Shown here: positions 11,539 through 24,205 of the stretch, one piece after another
Numbering within the stretch: position 1 is the stretch's first letter
Layout: the number at the start of each line of letters is the position of its first letter
Origin: Durusdinium trenchii
Taxonomy: Eukaryota; Sar; Dinophyceae; Suessiales; Symbiodiniaceae
Direction of reading: 5' to 3'
NCBI GenBank assembly: GCA_963970005.1
Contig: CAXAMN010025262.1
Location: forward strand, 565,535-629,534
Length of the DNA: 64,000 bases
The notes under the pieces: generated by a model
Seen by the model: only the letters and a program-made list of their open reading frames with translations
Databases searched by the model: none
Told to the model about the DNA's origin: nothing
Translations under genes and position numbers: made by a program

Positions 11539-13194
11539 CTCAGGCATGAAGGAAACGGTTGTGTGAATTTTTTAGGCGATCGCCTTCAGCAAGAGTTCTC
11601 TCGGTTTCCTCCAAGCGGCCATGTTGAAGGGTTCGGAATTCTTGGCTACTCCGCTGCCCGAAGAACAATGGGCGTGTGTTCAAGGCCACTAAATGGCGAG
11701 ACATGCACACCCTCAGATCCCATACTTTACCAAGAATGTAGACATTCTGATGTGTATAATGTGTGTATATTATTTATGTATACCCACGTCGTACTAGCAT
11801 AACTATTATACTATATAACTAATTAATATATACTGTATATTATGCGTGTGTGTGGAACTTCTTCGGTGGAAATTTCTGCCCCATGATGGCTAAAAGCGCC
11901 TTTGTCTGCTTAGACATTCTGAATAAAGTAGGATCCACAGTCTGCTGCTTCCAGGAACTCTCATAGTGATGATGGGCACCCTACAGCCTGATGCACATTG
12001 TTTTACAAGGAATTCACGTTTGCATCGTCGTGAGTCTTGTGCACTGTTGGTGTTTCTATCTTTCATAACCATTAGTTTAACACTTGATTGCGTAGGCGTT
12101 CTTCCCATCGCTTTGGCGTTCTTGCCCCTAGGCATCCTTCGTCACCCCTTCACTACAACCAGTGGCCCGGCTGCCTTTGGAGTGAGTGACATGAAACTCA
12201 AGCGTCTTAGACTTAGACCAGGGACTAGTGTCAGGTGGCAAGAGTTTGTTGCCCAAAAAGTTGTTCCAGTTCTGCCTCCTGTACGTAAGAATGCACGTGA
12301 TTGTCGCTGAGCGTTTCTGACCCCCGGAGCCTTTTGTGAAAACAAGTTTGGCGGAAACAATTATATTGCCTAGTGCAGAACGCAGCAGGACACCCCACGA
12401 TGCCCGCGCTCATGACCAAAAAAGGACACAAAGAAGAAAGCACACAAAGAAAACGATTCTGGTGCAACCCGGGTAACATACTGGCCATGGTGAGGGCCCA
12501 GCTCATCAAGTCCTCCATTCCTGGATTGGGGGATTGGTTCATGGTCGAACTGACTCGGTTTTAGGCCCGTTGGGCACCTATGAAGACCCATGGAAGATCA
12601 AAGTAAATAAGGAAGAGAAGCGAGAGTTCTTCCTGAAGCTGAAAGTGTGTCCATTCTCTCCAGGTGCGATCCTGTGATGAACAAATGAAAAACACACAAA
12701 AATGCTGGCGCGCACCGTTCGTTGCGTGTCCGGTGCAAATGACAAGAAGTTGGTTGATAAGTGTCGGAGAAACATTAAAACGATTACCCAAAAGCTTCGA
12801 CACTTTGAGATGAACATGAACACCTACGTGCTAGGGCCAAGCTGCCATGATGAAAGGACTCGTGAAAGGATGTGAAAGGGTTCAAAGGTCCATGATAGGC
12901 CGCGCCCGGCTGGGCCCTCTACAGGTATATAAGAGTTGTTGACATGTTGTTTTTCAGGACTGGGGCAAGGAACCCATTGTTCCCGTGCAAAGGATTGAGA
13001 CATCCCGGATTCTGACTGCGCTTGGGGCTAAATACGGGCTAAATCAATGTGGTTGGATACCTCCTGCACCACCAATAGAGCACCACCTAAAGCTTTGATT
13101 TGTTAGGGTCACACCTTTGAAAACAGCAGGTGCCCCTGTCGCAGTGCAGAAATCCTTTTGATTTGTTCTCCTGCTGGTGCAGCCTTGGTGCAGC

Positions 13195-13266
13195 CTCAGA
13201 CCACGAACCACCCCCAAACGCAGCAGAGCCGCCGTCGCCTTTTCCTTTCCCCTTGGACCAGTCCAT
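13195..13266 (-). CDS. Probable first coding exon, zinc-finger protein
   Basis: An ATG at 13264-13266 in a strong context (GCC before it, G after) opens MDWSKGKGKGDGG and continues to SWSE before a GC-type donor. The 24 codons are Gly/Lys-rich like the exons at 11412-11538 and 7181-7325. I infer that this is the N-terminus of the RanBP2 zinc-finger protein spread over 13.3-4.4 kb. The 5' UTR and promoter are not recognisable. Confidence 0.5.
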
Positions 13267-15596
13267 GGCGCGGTGTTTCCGGCGGCGGGTGGTTGGGGAC
13301 CCGGCAGCGGATGGTCCGTGCCGCTGAGAGAGGACGGCGGCGGCAAAAGGCGGCGATGGCGGCCGTGACGGATCGGCGATGGTGTGTCCCTGCCCACAGA
13401 CCCAACCACAGGAGCTTTCATAAGAGTGCATCTCAAAACCTGAGATGCCCAAGTCCGGCCTGACGGAGTTCCAAATCCATGTCGTACGGCATTTCCTCTG
13501 CCTTCCAGTTCCAGATCGATTCTACTGATTCTACTGGCTTCATGCCGTACCTACCCCAAACAATGACTTCGTAGGACAGCCAATCAGTTTTCAGGGTCAA
13601 TGGGGCGGCATCAATTCCAAAGTGCCATGGAGTACACAACTGGCCAGACAAGGAGTGTGATCCCCAAATAGATAGCGGCACGGTTCCCTAAAACACTGTT
13701 ATATCGTCGGGATCTACTTGTCTGTTCTGTTTTGTGGGTCTATATGACATGCAATGGAGTGTTTGGGCACAGTGACCTGCAGTCCACAGTTGTTTGGTTG
13801 CAGATTGTTTCGCCCACAGGTCGATCCTCCAACGAAAGCCGTGAATACGTCGGCGTGGATCCTCCATCGAAATCATTGAAACTGGCCACGGAACAAACGG
13901 CTGTGTGGCTCAAAAAGCGGGAGACACCCCCTCAGCTTCGGTTCGGGAAAATCGACCAGTCATGACAAGCCAGGGCTGGTAGGGGTCTCCATGTTTGAAG
14001 TAGACACCCAAATCTATAGCTCCTCTGGACGCCTCTCAAACCACTGGACGACCCATTTCCCCCAAACTCGGCGAGCGCCTCGCAGCAGTCTGGTGCATGG
14101 GCTCCTGGACAGAAACAACCGTCGGGAGACTGCCGCTGTCCAACTGACAGAGAGAGAGAGAGAGAGAGACCGAGAGACCCTGAGATAAAGCCAACGGCAC
14201 ATTAATCGTGGAATCTCTAGATGGCACTGCAGATCCGCATACTTTCTGAGTTCTTTGGGGATTTGAAGGTCTGCTGACTGAGGAGGTAAAAGCATGATGG
14301 CGCTCAGTGACCTTTGGTGTGGCACATGGCGCTTGGCTTAACTCCGATGCCAGCAGATGGAATTGGAGGGCAAACATGTTGCAAGGTCACAGCACCGATC
14401 AACACTCGACACTCCAGTTGTGGCCCATGTTCGTGCAAGGCCTGGCAAGGCCACCGGACCTAACCCCCCTCTGTCTCTTCAATGGTGCTACATCTCAAGG
14501 CCTGCGTGGGGGGGGGGTCTCTATTCCACTGTCTAGATCCGTCTAGACGATGAATTTTCCCAGGAAGTGTCCGCGGGACCAGGCGACCTGTCTTCACCCT
14601 TCTGCGAGAACCACGGGATGCCCAAATCCCAAGGTAAAGCCACAGCCACATGAAGCTACTGGACATACCTCTATGATCTATGAGTATTCTGATGATTTTT
14701 TCCGGGATTGCCAGGTCACTTGCGCAAAGAGGTCGAAGCAACAAAAGTCTGAAACACCAAGAACCACATAGACGAGACGACCATGGGTGCGCAAAAAAAC
14801 CCAAAAAACAAAACAAACACGATTCAAAAATTATTTGAAAGGATATGTTCTGCAAAATGTGCAAATCTCATCATATCTCGGTTACTGCTCAGCTATTGAA
14901 CAAACACATGGTCCACACCCGTTCGGATGTGCCCACCCGTTCGAGCCTGAGCACACAAGGCCCATGACCAGTACCGATGGAAGAAAATCTCTGAGGAAGG
15001 TGGAGTTCCAGGTGATTTTTTCTCCGTTCTCTGGCGCGGCTAAAGTGAAAGAAACCAGTTGTGATCATGTGATCTTGATGCTGCAAGAGGGTGTCTCTCA
15101 AAATCCGTGGAAACCCCCTAGACTGCCAGGAGGACGTTGCTCCATCGCTTGATTTCGAAACACACAATGGCGCCAGTGAGGTTTCTGGTGAGTGAAGCGA
15201 GGGTCCCTTCTTCTGTATCCATGAGCCACCACAAAGGTGTGAAGCTACTTCCAAGAACTGACCCCCTTGTCAATCTCCAAGCCTTTGAAGGGTGGTATGG
15301 TCAGAAGTGCTGTGCTTGAATGGAGTCCAGGCTTCAGGCCCAATCAACCGGCCACATCTACTCCGAGCTTGATTGCAAGAATGTCACGAGAATGCCTATT
15401 AATCAGCTTGAAACATGGCTGATTTAAGTGGCCAAGTCCTCCGTGTGGTTTTCCACATGAAGCTGATTCAACCCCTTGCTGGTCCTGTTCAACAATAAGC
15501 ATAATATAGCATAATAGTTACTTAATATTACTTACACATATGACTCTCATGACTCACACGACTCATACGACTCACTAACGTGGGTCGACGTACACA
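13267..15596. other. No gene recognised
   Basis: Presumed intergenic sequence upstream of the zinc-finger gene. It includes a (GA)n run at about 14151-14170. No exon is supported on either strand. Confidence 0.45.
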
Positions 15597-15695
15597 CTTC
15601 GCATCGCTGGAGCCGAATAGCCGAAGCCCGGTTCACCGTCCGGAGGAAAGCCCGCGCGCCACATGTCCGGAGTTCATCGTCGAACTGAGCACAAC
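15597..15695 (-). CDS. Candidate exon, unknown protein
   Basis: The minus strand reads FDDELRTCGARAFLRTVNRA and on without a stop after a CTCAG acceptor. The composition is helix-like and GC-rich compared with its surroundings. The opposite strand is also open, so orientation rests mainly on the uniform strand bias of the window. It may be a downstream exon of the 22.9-20.7 kb gene. Confidence 0.3.
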
Positions 15696-18600
15696 GGACC
15701 GACCGGAGCATCAAGTCCCAGGGTCCCAGCAGCTGGATCCATCGAAGTGGTTTGATCGACAGTCAACGATTCCGTGGTCTGGTTGAAGAAGTGCATGCTG
15801 CCAACCAGAATTCTCTGTGAGCCAGCTGAAGATCTATCCGGGTGAAGATCCATCCGTTGGAATCTGATACAAAAACCGACCATTGCGAAACAAACTCTCA
15901 GAAAAAAAAAGACTTTCCTATCTTCGCAATCACCCAGGAACCGGCTGGTTGGTAGACCCTGACCGTCCTAGGACCCTCCTTGACCATCCCAGTCGCTCAG
16001 CCGCTCCGCTCACAGGAGGCATTTTTCTCAACCTCCGCCTCCGCCTCGTGGCCTCCGGTGATGGGCCACAGGAGCCAAATCCATGAAACCCGGATCCTCG
16101 GTTTCATCTTTCCCGGTTCAAGAGCTATAATGCCCTATAATTATAATGCCCTAGGACCAACATTCATTCAATAGCCTGAATCAATAGCGAATAACAATGA
16201 TTACTTTACTGATTTTGGAACAGTCTAGACTACAAAAACCAAATCAACTTAAAAGAAGAACGGCTTTCAAGGCTATAGAGGGATTAAAGTTAGATTCATG
16301 CAGGCTGTTGATATCTGTCGATCACTCAAGCTCCCCAGGCCTGGAGAGATAAAACCATGTAGAACCAGTCTGGTGGGGGAGGGCTGTTATTGATCAACAC
16401 TATGCAAATCTTTGCGGTAAGACTTCACACAGTCAGTAAAACTATATTATGCAACAGACTATGCAGCAGTGGTCGCAGGTCGCACCTTTTTGTTTCGGTG
16501 AAACCGCCGAATGTCTTTGGTGGCGGCTGAAATGGCCCAAGATCTTTCTTGGGCTCCGTAGATGTATCAAACACAAAAGACCCCCCCGGAACTGTGATGA
16601 GGATGTGGTAGATCCCTTGTAGTTGAGATCTGGATGTCTAGGTCTAGAGACATAGGTCTATACTAGTGTTGCCAACCTTGACCCCTGAAACCACCCCAAT
16701 ACCAAGCAAATATAATATGGTATGCATTTGGAGCGTTTGGGTCTGACAGTCCTTGTCTGGCATTGGATTCTGCTTCGATCTAGGTTCCACAAGTGCGCCA
16801 CTGTTTTTCTGCATGGGGTACAGGTAGGATCCGGTAGGCAGCCTAACCAGCTGAGCGAAACGCAATGATCCAAACATGTTGAGCACCAAACAACCTCTTG
16901 GGATCTCTTGAGTATATATTCCCAAGTGGCGCATTTGTCGTTTCAAAGGTTTCTCCAAACGTTGCCTTAGAACATTCGTCCACTATTCAATGTTGGTCGC
17001 CTGGCATACGTCAGTACGCTTAGGTTGGAATGACCGACAGCCTCGGGTTGCAGTCATGCTCCGACGCAAAGATTGCGGTGAAGTGAGGAAGCCTTTTGGA
17101 TTCGCAGGGGAGCTTCTTCGCCATCCGGGGGTCTTTCTTCAGCGGATGATTCCGCCACTCTTCCGGGCCGCGAATTTCTGGGCAGCGAAGCTGGGTGGAA
17201 AAAGTGGTGAGTTTGCGCTGACACCGTCAGCTCCAGGATGTAGCAAGTGAAAATGCATAAATGCCTACAGAGGATGGCCCTCGATTCATGACAAGCCTAT
17301 TCCGATGTTCCTTTTTGGGGGGAGGGCGTTATCCAAATGAAATCACGACCAACTCAGTGTAGCAGTGGAGCAGCAGTGGAGCAGCATGTGCTTTTGAGCG
17401 CTCAGTCCGCTGCGCCACGGGCGCATTGCAAAACTGACCCTCTCAAACGACCGAAACAGACTGGTAGACCAGCAGGGACCACATGAGCAAAAGATTCTGA
17501 AGCACATATAAATTTCCTGAGAAGCTTTGATGCGGGTCGTAAATGAACAACGAAGACTCAAACGCCCTCCTTGTTGCGTCTCATAGTGCCCACTTCCATA
17601 CACTCCCAGCAGAAAAGTCTGCACCCCATACTCTCCAACATGTCCACGTGCACAGATTTCCTCCCAGCATCTTCATGCAACGCCTTTCACACTACTGTGC
17701 TGGTGCCGGCGCCGAACCTCCGGAATGCTTGAAAGAGTCCAATTTGGCCCAATTTGGCTTGCTTGGAAGGTCAAGCGGTGCCCACCTGGTGCCCACATGA
17801 CCAAGCGGTTCGATCACCCAGAAAACGAGCCCGGAACGGCCCCACCGCATCACCCCCCAGAGTTCCTTAAATGGATTTCAATGTTAGGATGTCTCCTGGA
17901 TCGCTCCAAAAAGCGTTGTGCAACTGTACTGTGCAGCATGTCTGACAGCATAATACATTCCTGACGTTCGCATGTCTCTCAACAGAGACAAGCATGTCTA
18001 CGGACGTTGGACGTCGTGGATCGTTTTCCAGGGAAGACTCAACGTCAACACCTTTTGGAGGGTGTTTCACCCGAAAAAATGTAGAAAGTAAATGTTGAAA
18101 ACCACGATAGACATGATCTCACATGCATGGGATGCTCCTGGACAAAGCCTAATTAATCAGTAATTAATGCAAGAAACACACTCTACAGCTTCAAATGCCC
18201 ATTTCCGAAGCTTCCGACATTGCAATAAGTAAGGCCCCATGCAAGACACGAGCCAGGACCAAATAGAGATCATTGGCACTTCAAGTTCTTGGAAAATATA
18301 CCCTTTTGGGGGGGCTGCACTCTTTGGGAAGATCTCTCGCAGGCCCGAGAACTCCAAACCGGCATCCTCTTCCAGCATGTTCCAAACCGATCACTAGAGC
18401 GACAATGGCTGAAGTACCGCGGGTCACTTTCTCTGGATTGGGGCTTCTCCCTCGCAAGCAACACCTGGTTGCCGTGGTCGCATGGTTCGACCGAATGGAG
18501 TTGGCCTAAGGGGTCTGTTTCCCAACTAGGCCAAGTGACCCCCACCCTCGCAACATCGGCTGGAAGCTGGGAAAACACATGTTGGCCACCTCTTCTATCG

Positions 18601-20689
18601 ACTGATCGATGGCAATGCGGTCAGTAACGCATGATTGGCGACTCCTAGCGGCATTCATCTTAGTTGAACAAGGAGTATTCTTCTTGGCGGCACCGAGCAA
18701 ACCCTCCGATTCCTTCGGAATGGGAGCGGAAACATGGAGATATCCATGGGACGCACATGGACGACGCCACTGTCGTGGGCCAGTCGGTGGTGGCAGACCT
18801 CCAAGAAATCCAACAAACATGCTACATGTATAGATGATTATACCATATTATACCTAAGAATCCTTGGGCTCTCCATGGCTCCTAAGAACCCTATGTGTTT
18901 GAGGGCTCGGATTCTTAAGCTTAGGATGTAAATCTTGGGATTTCTTTTGCTTGGTGAATGGAGGCCATATTTGTCGTCCACAACCACAACATCGAACCTG
19001 AGGTATTCGGTATGCGGCAGCCGTTCTTGTCTGCCACCTTGGACCGTTTCCCATGACAGCTTCAACCTACTGGAAACCGCTGCAGACTGCACTGCACAAC
19101 AGCAATTCCCCCGGTGCTCACGGGAGTATGCTGTCGGCGGCCTGTGGCCGAATCGCACTCGTCAGTTCAAGGTGATGGGCTTATGAATCGGTGTGTTTGC
19201 TTTAAATCTCATGGGCTTGATTTTGAGGCGGTCTAATTAGTTGCTTGGGAATCTCTCCCATTTCCTCCTGTTTGCCCAATTTCCGGGGGGGTTCAACATT
19301 AGAAGGACTTTGTGCTGGGATTTGGCACCTGCTTGGAGTTTTGGGCACGTGTGCGCTGTCTCCAAGCCCATTCCCTCTAGTAAGCTTGGCCAACCAAACA
19401 AAGCCCGGCCTTCCTCGAAGCCCAAAGTCGCGCAGCAAGAAATCTCTATATTATATATATATATATCTATTTTTGACATCATAACTTGGTGCTAAGATTG
19501 CAACACATCAAAACTGCGTATACAGCAAGCTAGTTCTATTTCGGTCTCTTGATGTCTCTCGATGTCTCTCGAGCCCGAGGTCTGAAGGATCTTGACATGA
19601 TTTTCAGATCCCCCACGGAGAGCTCATTAGCTTGCAAAGCCGGGGGTCTGAAGGATCTTCTGATTCACCCTTCCTCCACGGCGAACAACGGCTCGTCAAT
19701 GTGAACCGACTCACTCCACACATCGAGCCGATCTTCGAGCTGAACTGAGTCCCAGTGTCTTCAGAAGAGTTTGACCAAGAATTGGCCCTTCACAAAGGTC
19801 GGATGTTTGTTTCAATAGATGGCGAATCAGGTCCAAACTTGCCACTGGAAACTTCAGAGCTTTTAGACTTCAACCTCCTTCAGAAGAAGTGAATCTCTCC
19901 AATTGGGATGTGGTCTGTCACCTGCGGATGTTTCTCCGGCAGAGCATCCTCCCAGGTCCAGTCCACGAGACAGCAAGGGCACCTGCGGTATGAATTTCAA
20001 ATGCTCACCTTGGACGTTGCGGTCGCCGGGTACCCCGATTCAGCTGATTCTTTCGAGCCAGAACTGGGTAGGACCCATGTATTACCCTGCAGAAGAGCCA
20101 GTGACTTCGCAACCACCTGTGGAGGTTTCAGCAAAGGCCAATCCTTCCAAGAACCAAGGCGAAGCCTACGCTTGGAGGAAAGTGGCCTCTTTGGCTGAGC
20201 TGAAGGATATAGGAAAGAATCCACAAACAGGTTCGGAACTGTTTCATTGTACACGTGCTTATCCTTTGTCCTGACATGGTGAGGTTGCTGCCAATTTAGA
20301 AAACAGTCACTGGCATCATTTTCTGTGACCTGTGGCTCTGTCTCCGGGTCCAAAATCCAGCAAACATCACCAAACACGGAGCACTGACTGACCTGCTATG
20401 ACCTAGAGAGAAAACTCTCGCATGTCTCATGGAGGCCGATCTCACGCCAAGAATTGGGGTTCGGACCTGCCAGGTAGAGGACCTTTGCATCTACACTCCA
20501 TTTTAACTCCCCACCTGAAAAGAATGGCCATCCCATGGCCTTCTACTCAGTCCTACCTCTCTTTCTAATTGCACAACTTCGAGAAGTGAGGCTTTTCCAG
20601 AAAAAAAACAAGAAAACCTTCATGTCGGGTTGCCACTCGGGTTGCCTATTCTATTCTCCTGGGGGTCATCCTCCAACCCCTTGTGGAAC
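15696..20689. other. No gene assigned; ambiguous open frames
   Basis: Mostly AT-richer sequence with short frames. At 19903-20377 both strands are open for over 120 codons, and neither matches a family I know. A GC-rich block at about 17100-17220 is also open on both strands. A TA microsatellite lies near 19450. Confidence 0.4.
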
Positions 20690-20744
20690 CGCCGACTTCT
20701 TGAGACTTCCAGGTCGCATAGACCACCTCTTCGTCGACTCCGTC
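20690..20744 (-). CDS. Candidate exon e, unknown gene (20.7-22.9 kb)
   Basis: After the acceptor GCGCAG the minus strand reads DGVDEEVVYATWKSQE in phase 0, which matches the phase-0 end of the exon at 21262-21328. The 3' end is uncertain (possible GT donor after CAAGAA). The family is not recognised. Confidence 0.45.
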
Positions 20745-21261
20745 CTGCGCCGCCCGCCGAAACGGGCCGTTCGGGGGCCGTTGTGTTCAACCCGATCGAT
20801 TTGTGTTCGATGCTGAGATGCCAATTAAGGCCGCTTCTGTCCAAGAAAGCTTCTTGACGAAGTAGGATGATGAGAGGAAAGGCCCACCTATCTCAAACTG
20901 ACCATCATCTGACCTAGGTCTGTCATCAAACCCAACTCAAGACCATAGATACGAGTACATGTAGTTGTATCATTCTGGAACGTTTGGATCTTAGGATATC
21001 TTAGGCTTTGACATGTTAGGCACTGTCCGGTTGTGTGAAGTCACTGTGGCGCTTCCAGAGCAGCCCCAGGTCCCCCAAAGATCCGGTGAATCAAGTCTAA
21101 GCGGACTCAGCGGACCTATGGTCTGCCCGTGCGGAGCTCGTCTTGGTCCGAAACGCCCAATAAGCCAAACATGAAGCTCAACGGCCCCCCCCCGCAAACG
21201 AACATGGAACCTGAGAATTGACCGGTGGTTTCGACCCATTTCCCTGGGGTCAAATGTGGAC

Positions 21262-21328
21262 CTCTGCCACGGGGGCAGTGCACACTTCGAGAGCCAAAAC
21301 GCGCACCGAAACCACTCCCGAACGGCTC
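21262..21328 (-). CDS. Candidate exon d, unknown gene
   Basis: Bounded by an acceptor GCGGAG and a GT donor. It reads SGVVSVRVLALEVCTAPVAE, a beta-strand-like hydrophobic alternation, and joins in phase to the exon at 20744. Function unknown. Confidence 0.4.
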
Positions 21329-21584
21329 CTCCGCGGTGGGCTCCCGGGAGAGGGTCCAAATGCCACGCCAGTTCGGTGCTGGAGGGTGGCGCCTTGGCCG
21401 GTCAAGAGAGGGATCAGGCGGGTAGTATGGGCAGCATGGTAAGCTTCTAAGTGGTAGAGCAGTGGGATCTGAGATGTGAGAAAACCAGCTGAACATGTTG
21501 TATTTGTTTGGGGGTTTGGAGAAGGTGTGTTTACACATCTTAGATGTCCCTCCTTCCTTCCTTCCTTGCTTCCTTTGCCGCCAA

Positions 21585-21669
21585 AGAGCTGGTAGTAGCA
21601 GGCCCTCTTCCTCATCACCACCGACGCCTTGTCGAACAAACCAAAATACTGGCCCGTCTGCAGGCTCAC
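21585..21669 (-). CDS. Candidate exon c, unknown gene
   Basis: After the acceptor CACCAG the minus strand reads VSLQTGQYFGLFDKASVVMR followed by KRACYYQLFGGKG. It is clearly protein-like, with aromatic and basic residues. The 3' boundary in the GGAAGG run is uncertain. Family not recognised. Confidence 0.5.
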
Positions 21670-22355
21670 CTGGTGCTACCAACGCTGCTCGACGAGTCTC
21701 TGCCCGACTCAGAGAAAACCAGAAGGGACTGAATTTCACCAAACTGAAAGGCAAATTTTCCAGTTAAAGCAACAACTTGACCCAACCTTACCAGAAAGCC
21801 AACAAAATCCACCTAGCAGGTAAAGTTCATAAACAAAAAATAAGTTCCACATAGTTCCACCATCACAAGCACCTGTTGTAACGTCATGAACTGACATGTT
21901 CTGATCCATACAACAGACAAAAAACTCTGCACCTGGGAAAGCTTGGGGGTGTCACATGGACAAAAGGGGTATGCCTGAATATGTTCCGATGGATCCACCC
22001 ACACAGAAAACACACCCGGGACCATGCCACCGTCTGTGGCGGACGAAAAAGGACGCTGCCGGAGCGAACAGGGCGGCGAAGGAGCCTCACCTTGGGGAAC
22101 ACTCTATGTATATATCCCTATGGATCGGGTCGTGTCTTCTCAGGTTCGGTACGACTGGACCCTCCAAACCTACATGACAGTGTCTCCAATCACTGTAGTT
22201 GAGAAGGTACATGGATCCCTATATATACATATCTTTTTTCGGTCGTCCAGCGAGTTCAATGCAGACCCACATGTATTACATCTATATATAGATGGTTTGT
22301 GTGTCTAACAGGCTTCCAACGGGAGCCTGTTGGATGTGCCTGGTATATACTAATC

Positions 22356-22477
22356 TGATGGTGCCGGAGCCCAGCTCGAGGGCGCCCTGGAGGGCCATCC
22401 CAGGGTCGCGACCCGCCTCTCTCCAAATCGCCGCAGCTTTGTCGAACTTCCGATCTACATAGTATCTGAGCGCTTGC
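22356..22477 (-). CDS. Candidate exon b, unknown gene
   Basis: After the acceptor CCCAG the minus strand reads QALRYYVDRKFDKAAAIWRE, then AGRDPGMALQGALELGSGTI. The pattern is amphipathic and helical, vaguely like helical-repeat (TPR-type) proteins, but too short to assign. Its phase matches a GA donor at the end of exon a (22884). Confidence 0.5.
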
Positions 22478-22883
22478 CTGGGACCACTGAAAGGCGATCA
22501 GTGGTGCATTGCTGTGCGATCCCCAACTGGGCGCGACACCTGAACACCCCATTGAAAACCAACTCGCCCCAAATCACCTTGCGGATCCCTTCGGACGGTA
22601 GGAGGCCCAGACTGGCCCCCACACGGAAGTGACCTACCCTGGCCCGTAGGGAAGCTGATCACTTCGGAAGTGGTAGGTCGCTAAGGCTGCGGTGATTTTC
22701 AGAGCTCTGAAAGTTCCTGGGATGGTCATTCATCCTACCCTTACCAAGTTGCACTAAGGGATGGAATTCAATGATGACCCATGACCATCATCACTATCAT
22801 TATCCTATTAGTATACATGCTTTGTCTAACTTTAAGGCAGTCACCCCAACTGTCACCATGGCAGTTGTAAGATGCCGGCACTC

Positions 22884-22940
22884 AAACCGGTTTGGCTAAG
22901 GGGCTCGTACTTCTTCGCCAAGGACTCGCGAAGGTTGTTC
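22884..22940 (-). CDS. Candidate exon a, unknown gene
   Basis: After the acceptor TTTCAG the minus strand reads NNLRESLAKKYEPLSQTG. With a GA donor after GGTTT it joins in phase to QALRYYVD in exon b. Function not recognised. Confidence 0.5.
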
Positions 22941-24103
22941 CTGAAAGCGTGGCGCGGCGTACACCGTCACACCAGGTCAAACCCTCACACCGCTTGTGCC
23001 GATTTGGAGGTGGAGCTGGTGGAGCTTGTTGGAGGTACGCTTTGTGGCGATTTTCCGCGGGCGGAATCATCGAGGAATCTGAGAGGAGTCGTCTAAGGTG
23101 AGGGGACTATATCGATTCTGCGAATTCCGTGCTTCTCTGGTTCCGGGATGTCCGGGAAACATTAGCAAATACCGGGTTGTTGTTTTCCGGTTTGTTTCTC
23201 TGGTGAAGGGCACAATGAACAAATCGAGAGACAAAGTCGATGCCGATCACGAAAGAAAACTCTGGTGGCCAAATCTGGGTGCCATCCAACCATTCCAATC
23301 CTTCCTTATCCAAGGCAGCAACGGAACAAAGGGAAAAACACAACAAACTCTCCACGATCCACCGAGTTCGTCGCCAGAAACGGAGGATTCCTAACGCAGC
23401 CAAGGTTGCTTGAAGCTTTGTCGACCATTTAGGAAGCAAACCACCTCAGAAGAGGGTGGAGTCCAGCCTTTGGATGGCGGCTTGGTTTGAGGACTACAGA
23501 ACTGCCATCGTGAGGTCCCAAGGGTACTGTATATACGCTTTAGATGCAAGAAGCCAGCTTTTTCGATGTTCTGATCTGTGAGATGTGTCCGATTCTCACA
23601 ACATTGAGAAACCATTCACATGGGGGGTTAATCAAGAGTCTACGATACACTCAAGGTGCAATATCAACTGCTCGTCCGTAGATCTTCCAGTGCTAGGGCT
23701 ACGCTCGTCGAAGGTTGCACAAGATGTGGACCCGGCACGCCGTACAGCGTGTACAACCCCAACAGCGTCAACACAATATATTTACACCCGGGAGAAATCA
23801 ACATGGATCCTGAAATGTACCTTTGGACCTGTGGAAGACTCTTGTCCTCAAACCAGTGGTTTTCAGGTTCCATGTGGGTCTCTTCCAGAGTGTGTTGATG
23901 GTTCTTCTCACCTTGAACCAAAACGAGGAGATTTACAGCTGACAGGGCAGCTGGTCAAGTCGCCGCCCCACAAAAGGCACCACCGTGCCGCAAGCAGGAT
24001 GTCCGGGTTGCTCGATCATGACCAAAAACCGGAGGAGACCTTCGGAAGATCTTGTTAGACCGTCTTTCAATTTCTAACGATCTTCTCCTATAGGACACCT
24101 GCT
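22941..24103. other. No gene recognised
   Basis: Presumed intergenic sequence between the cyclase gene and the next gene. Near 23621-23645 it carries TTAATCAAGAGTCTAC, a word shared with the hairpin element at 61335-61415. Confidence 0.4.
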
Positions 24104-24205
24104 TCATCTCCAAGGTGCTTCATAGACCTGCTCTTCCAAGTCTTCGCCCTCGCCGTACCTTCTTGGCTCGCTCTGCTCGGAAAACCACGGTGCGAAAGAC
24201 CAGAT
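24104..24205 (-). CDS. Candidate terminal exon
   Basis: After CCTCCAG the minus strand reads WSFAPWFSEQSEPRRYGEGE and continues DLEEQVYEAPWR to a TGA at 24104-24106. It is acidic, with a natural stop. It lies downstream of the last cyclase exon found (25464) on the same strand, so it may be the 3' end of the cyclase gene. The link is inferred from position only. Confidence 0.4.
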   Translation of the reverse strand: MWSFAPWFSEQSEPRRYGEGEDLEEQVYEAPWR

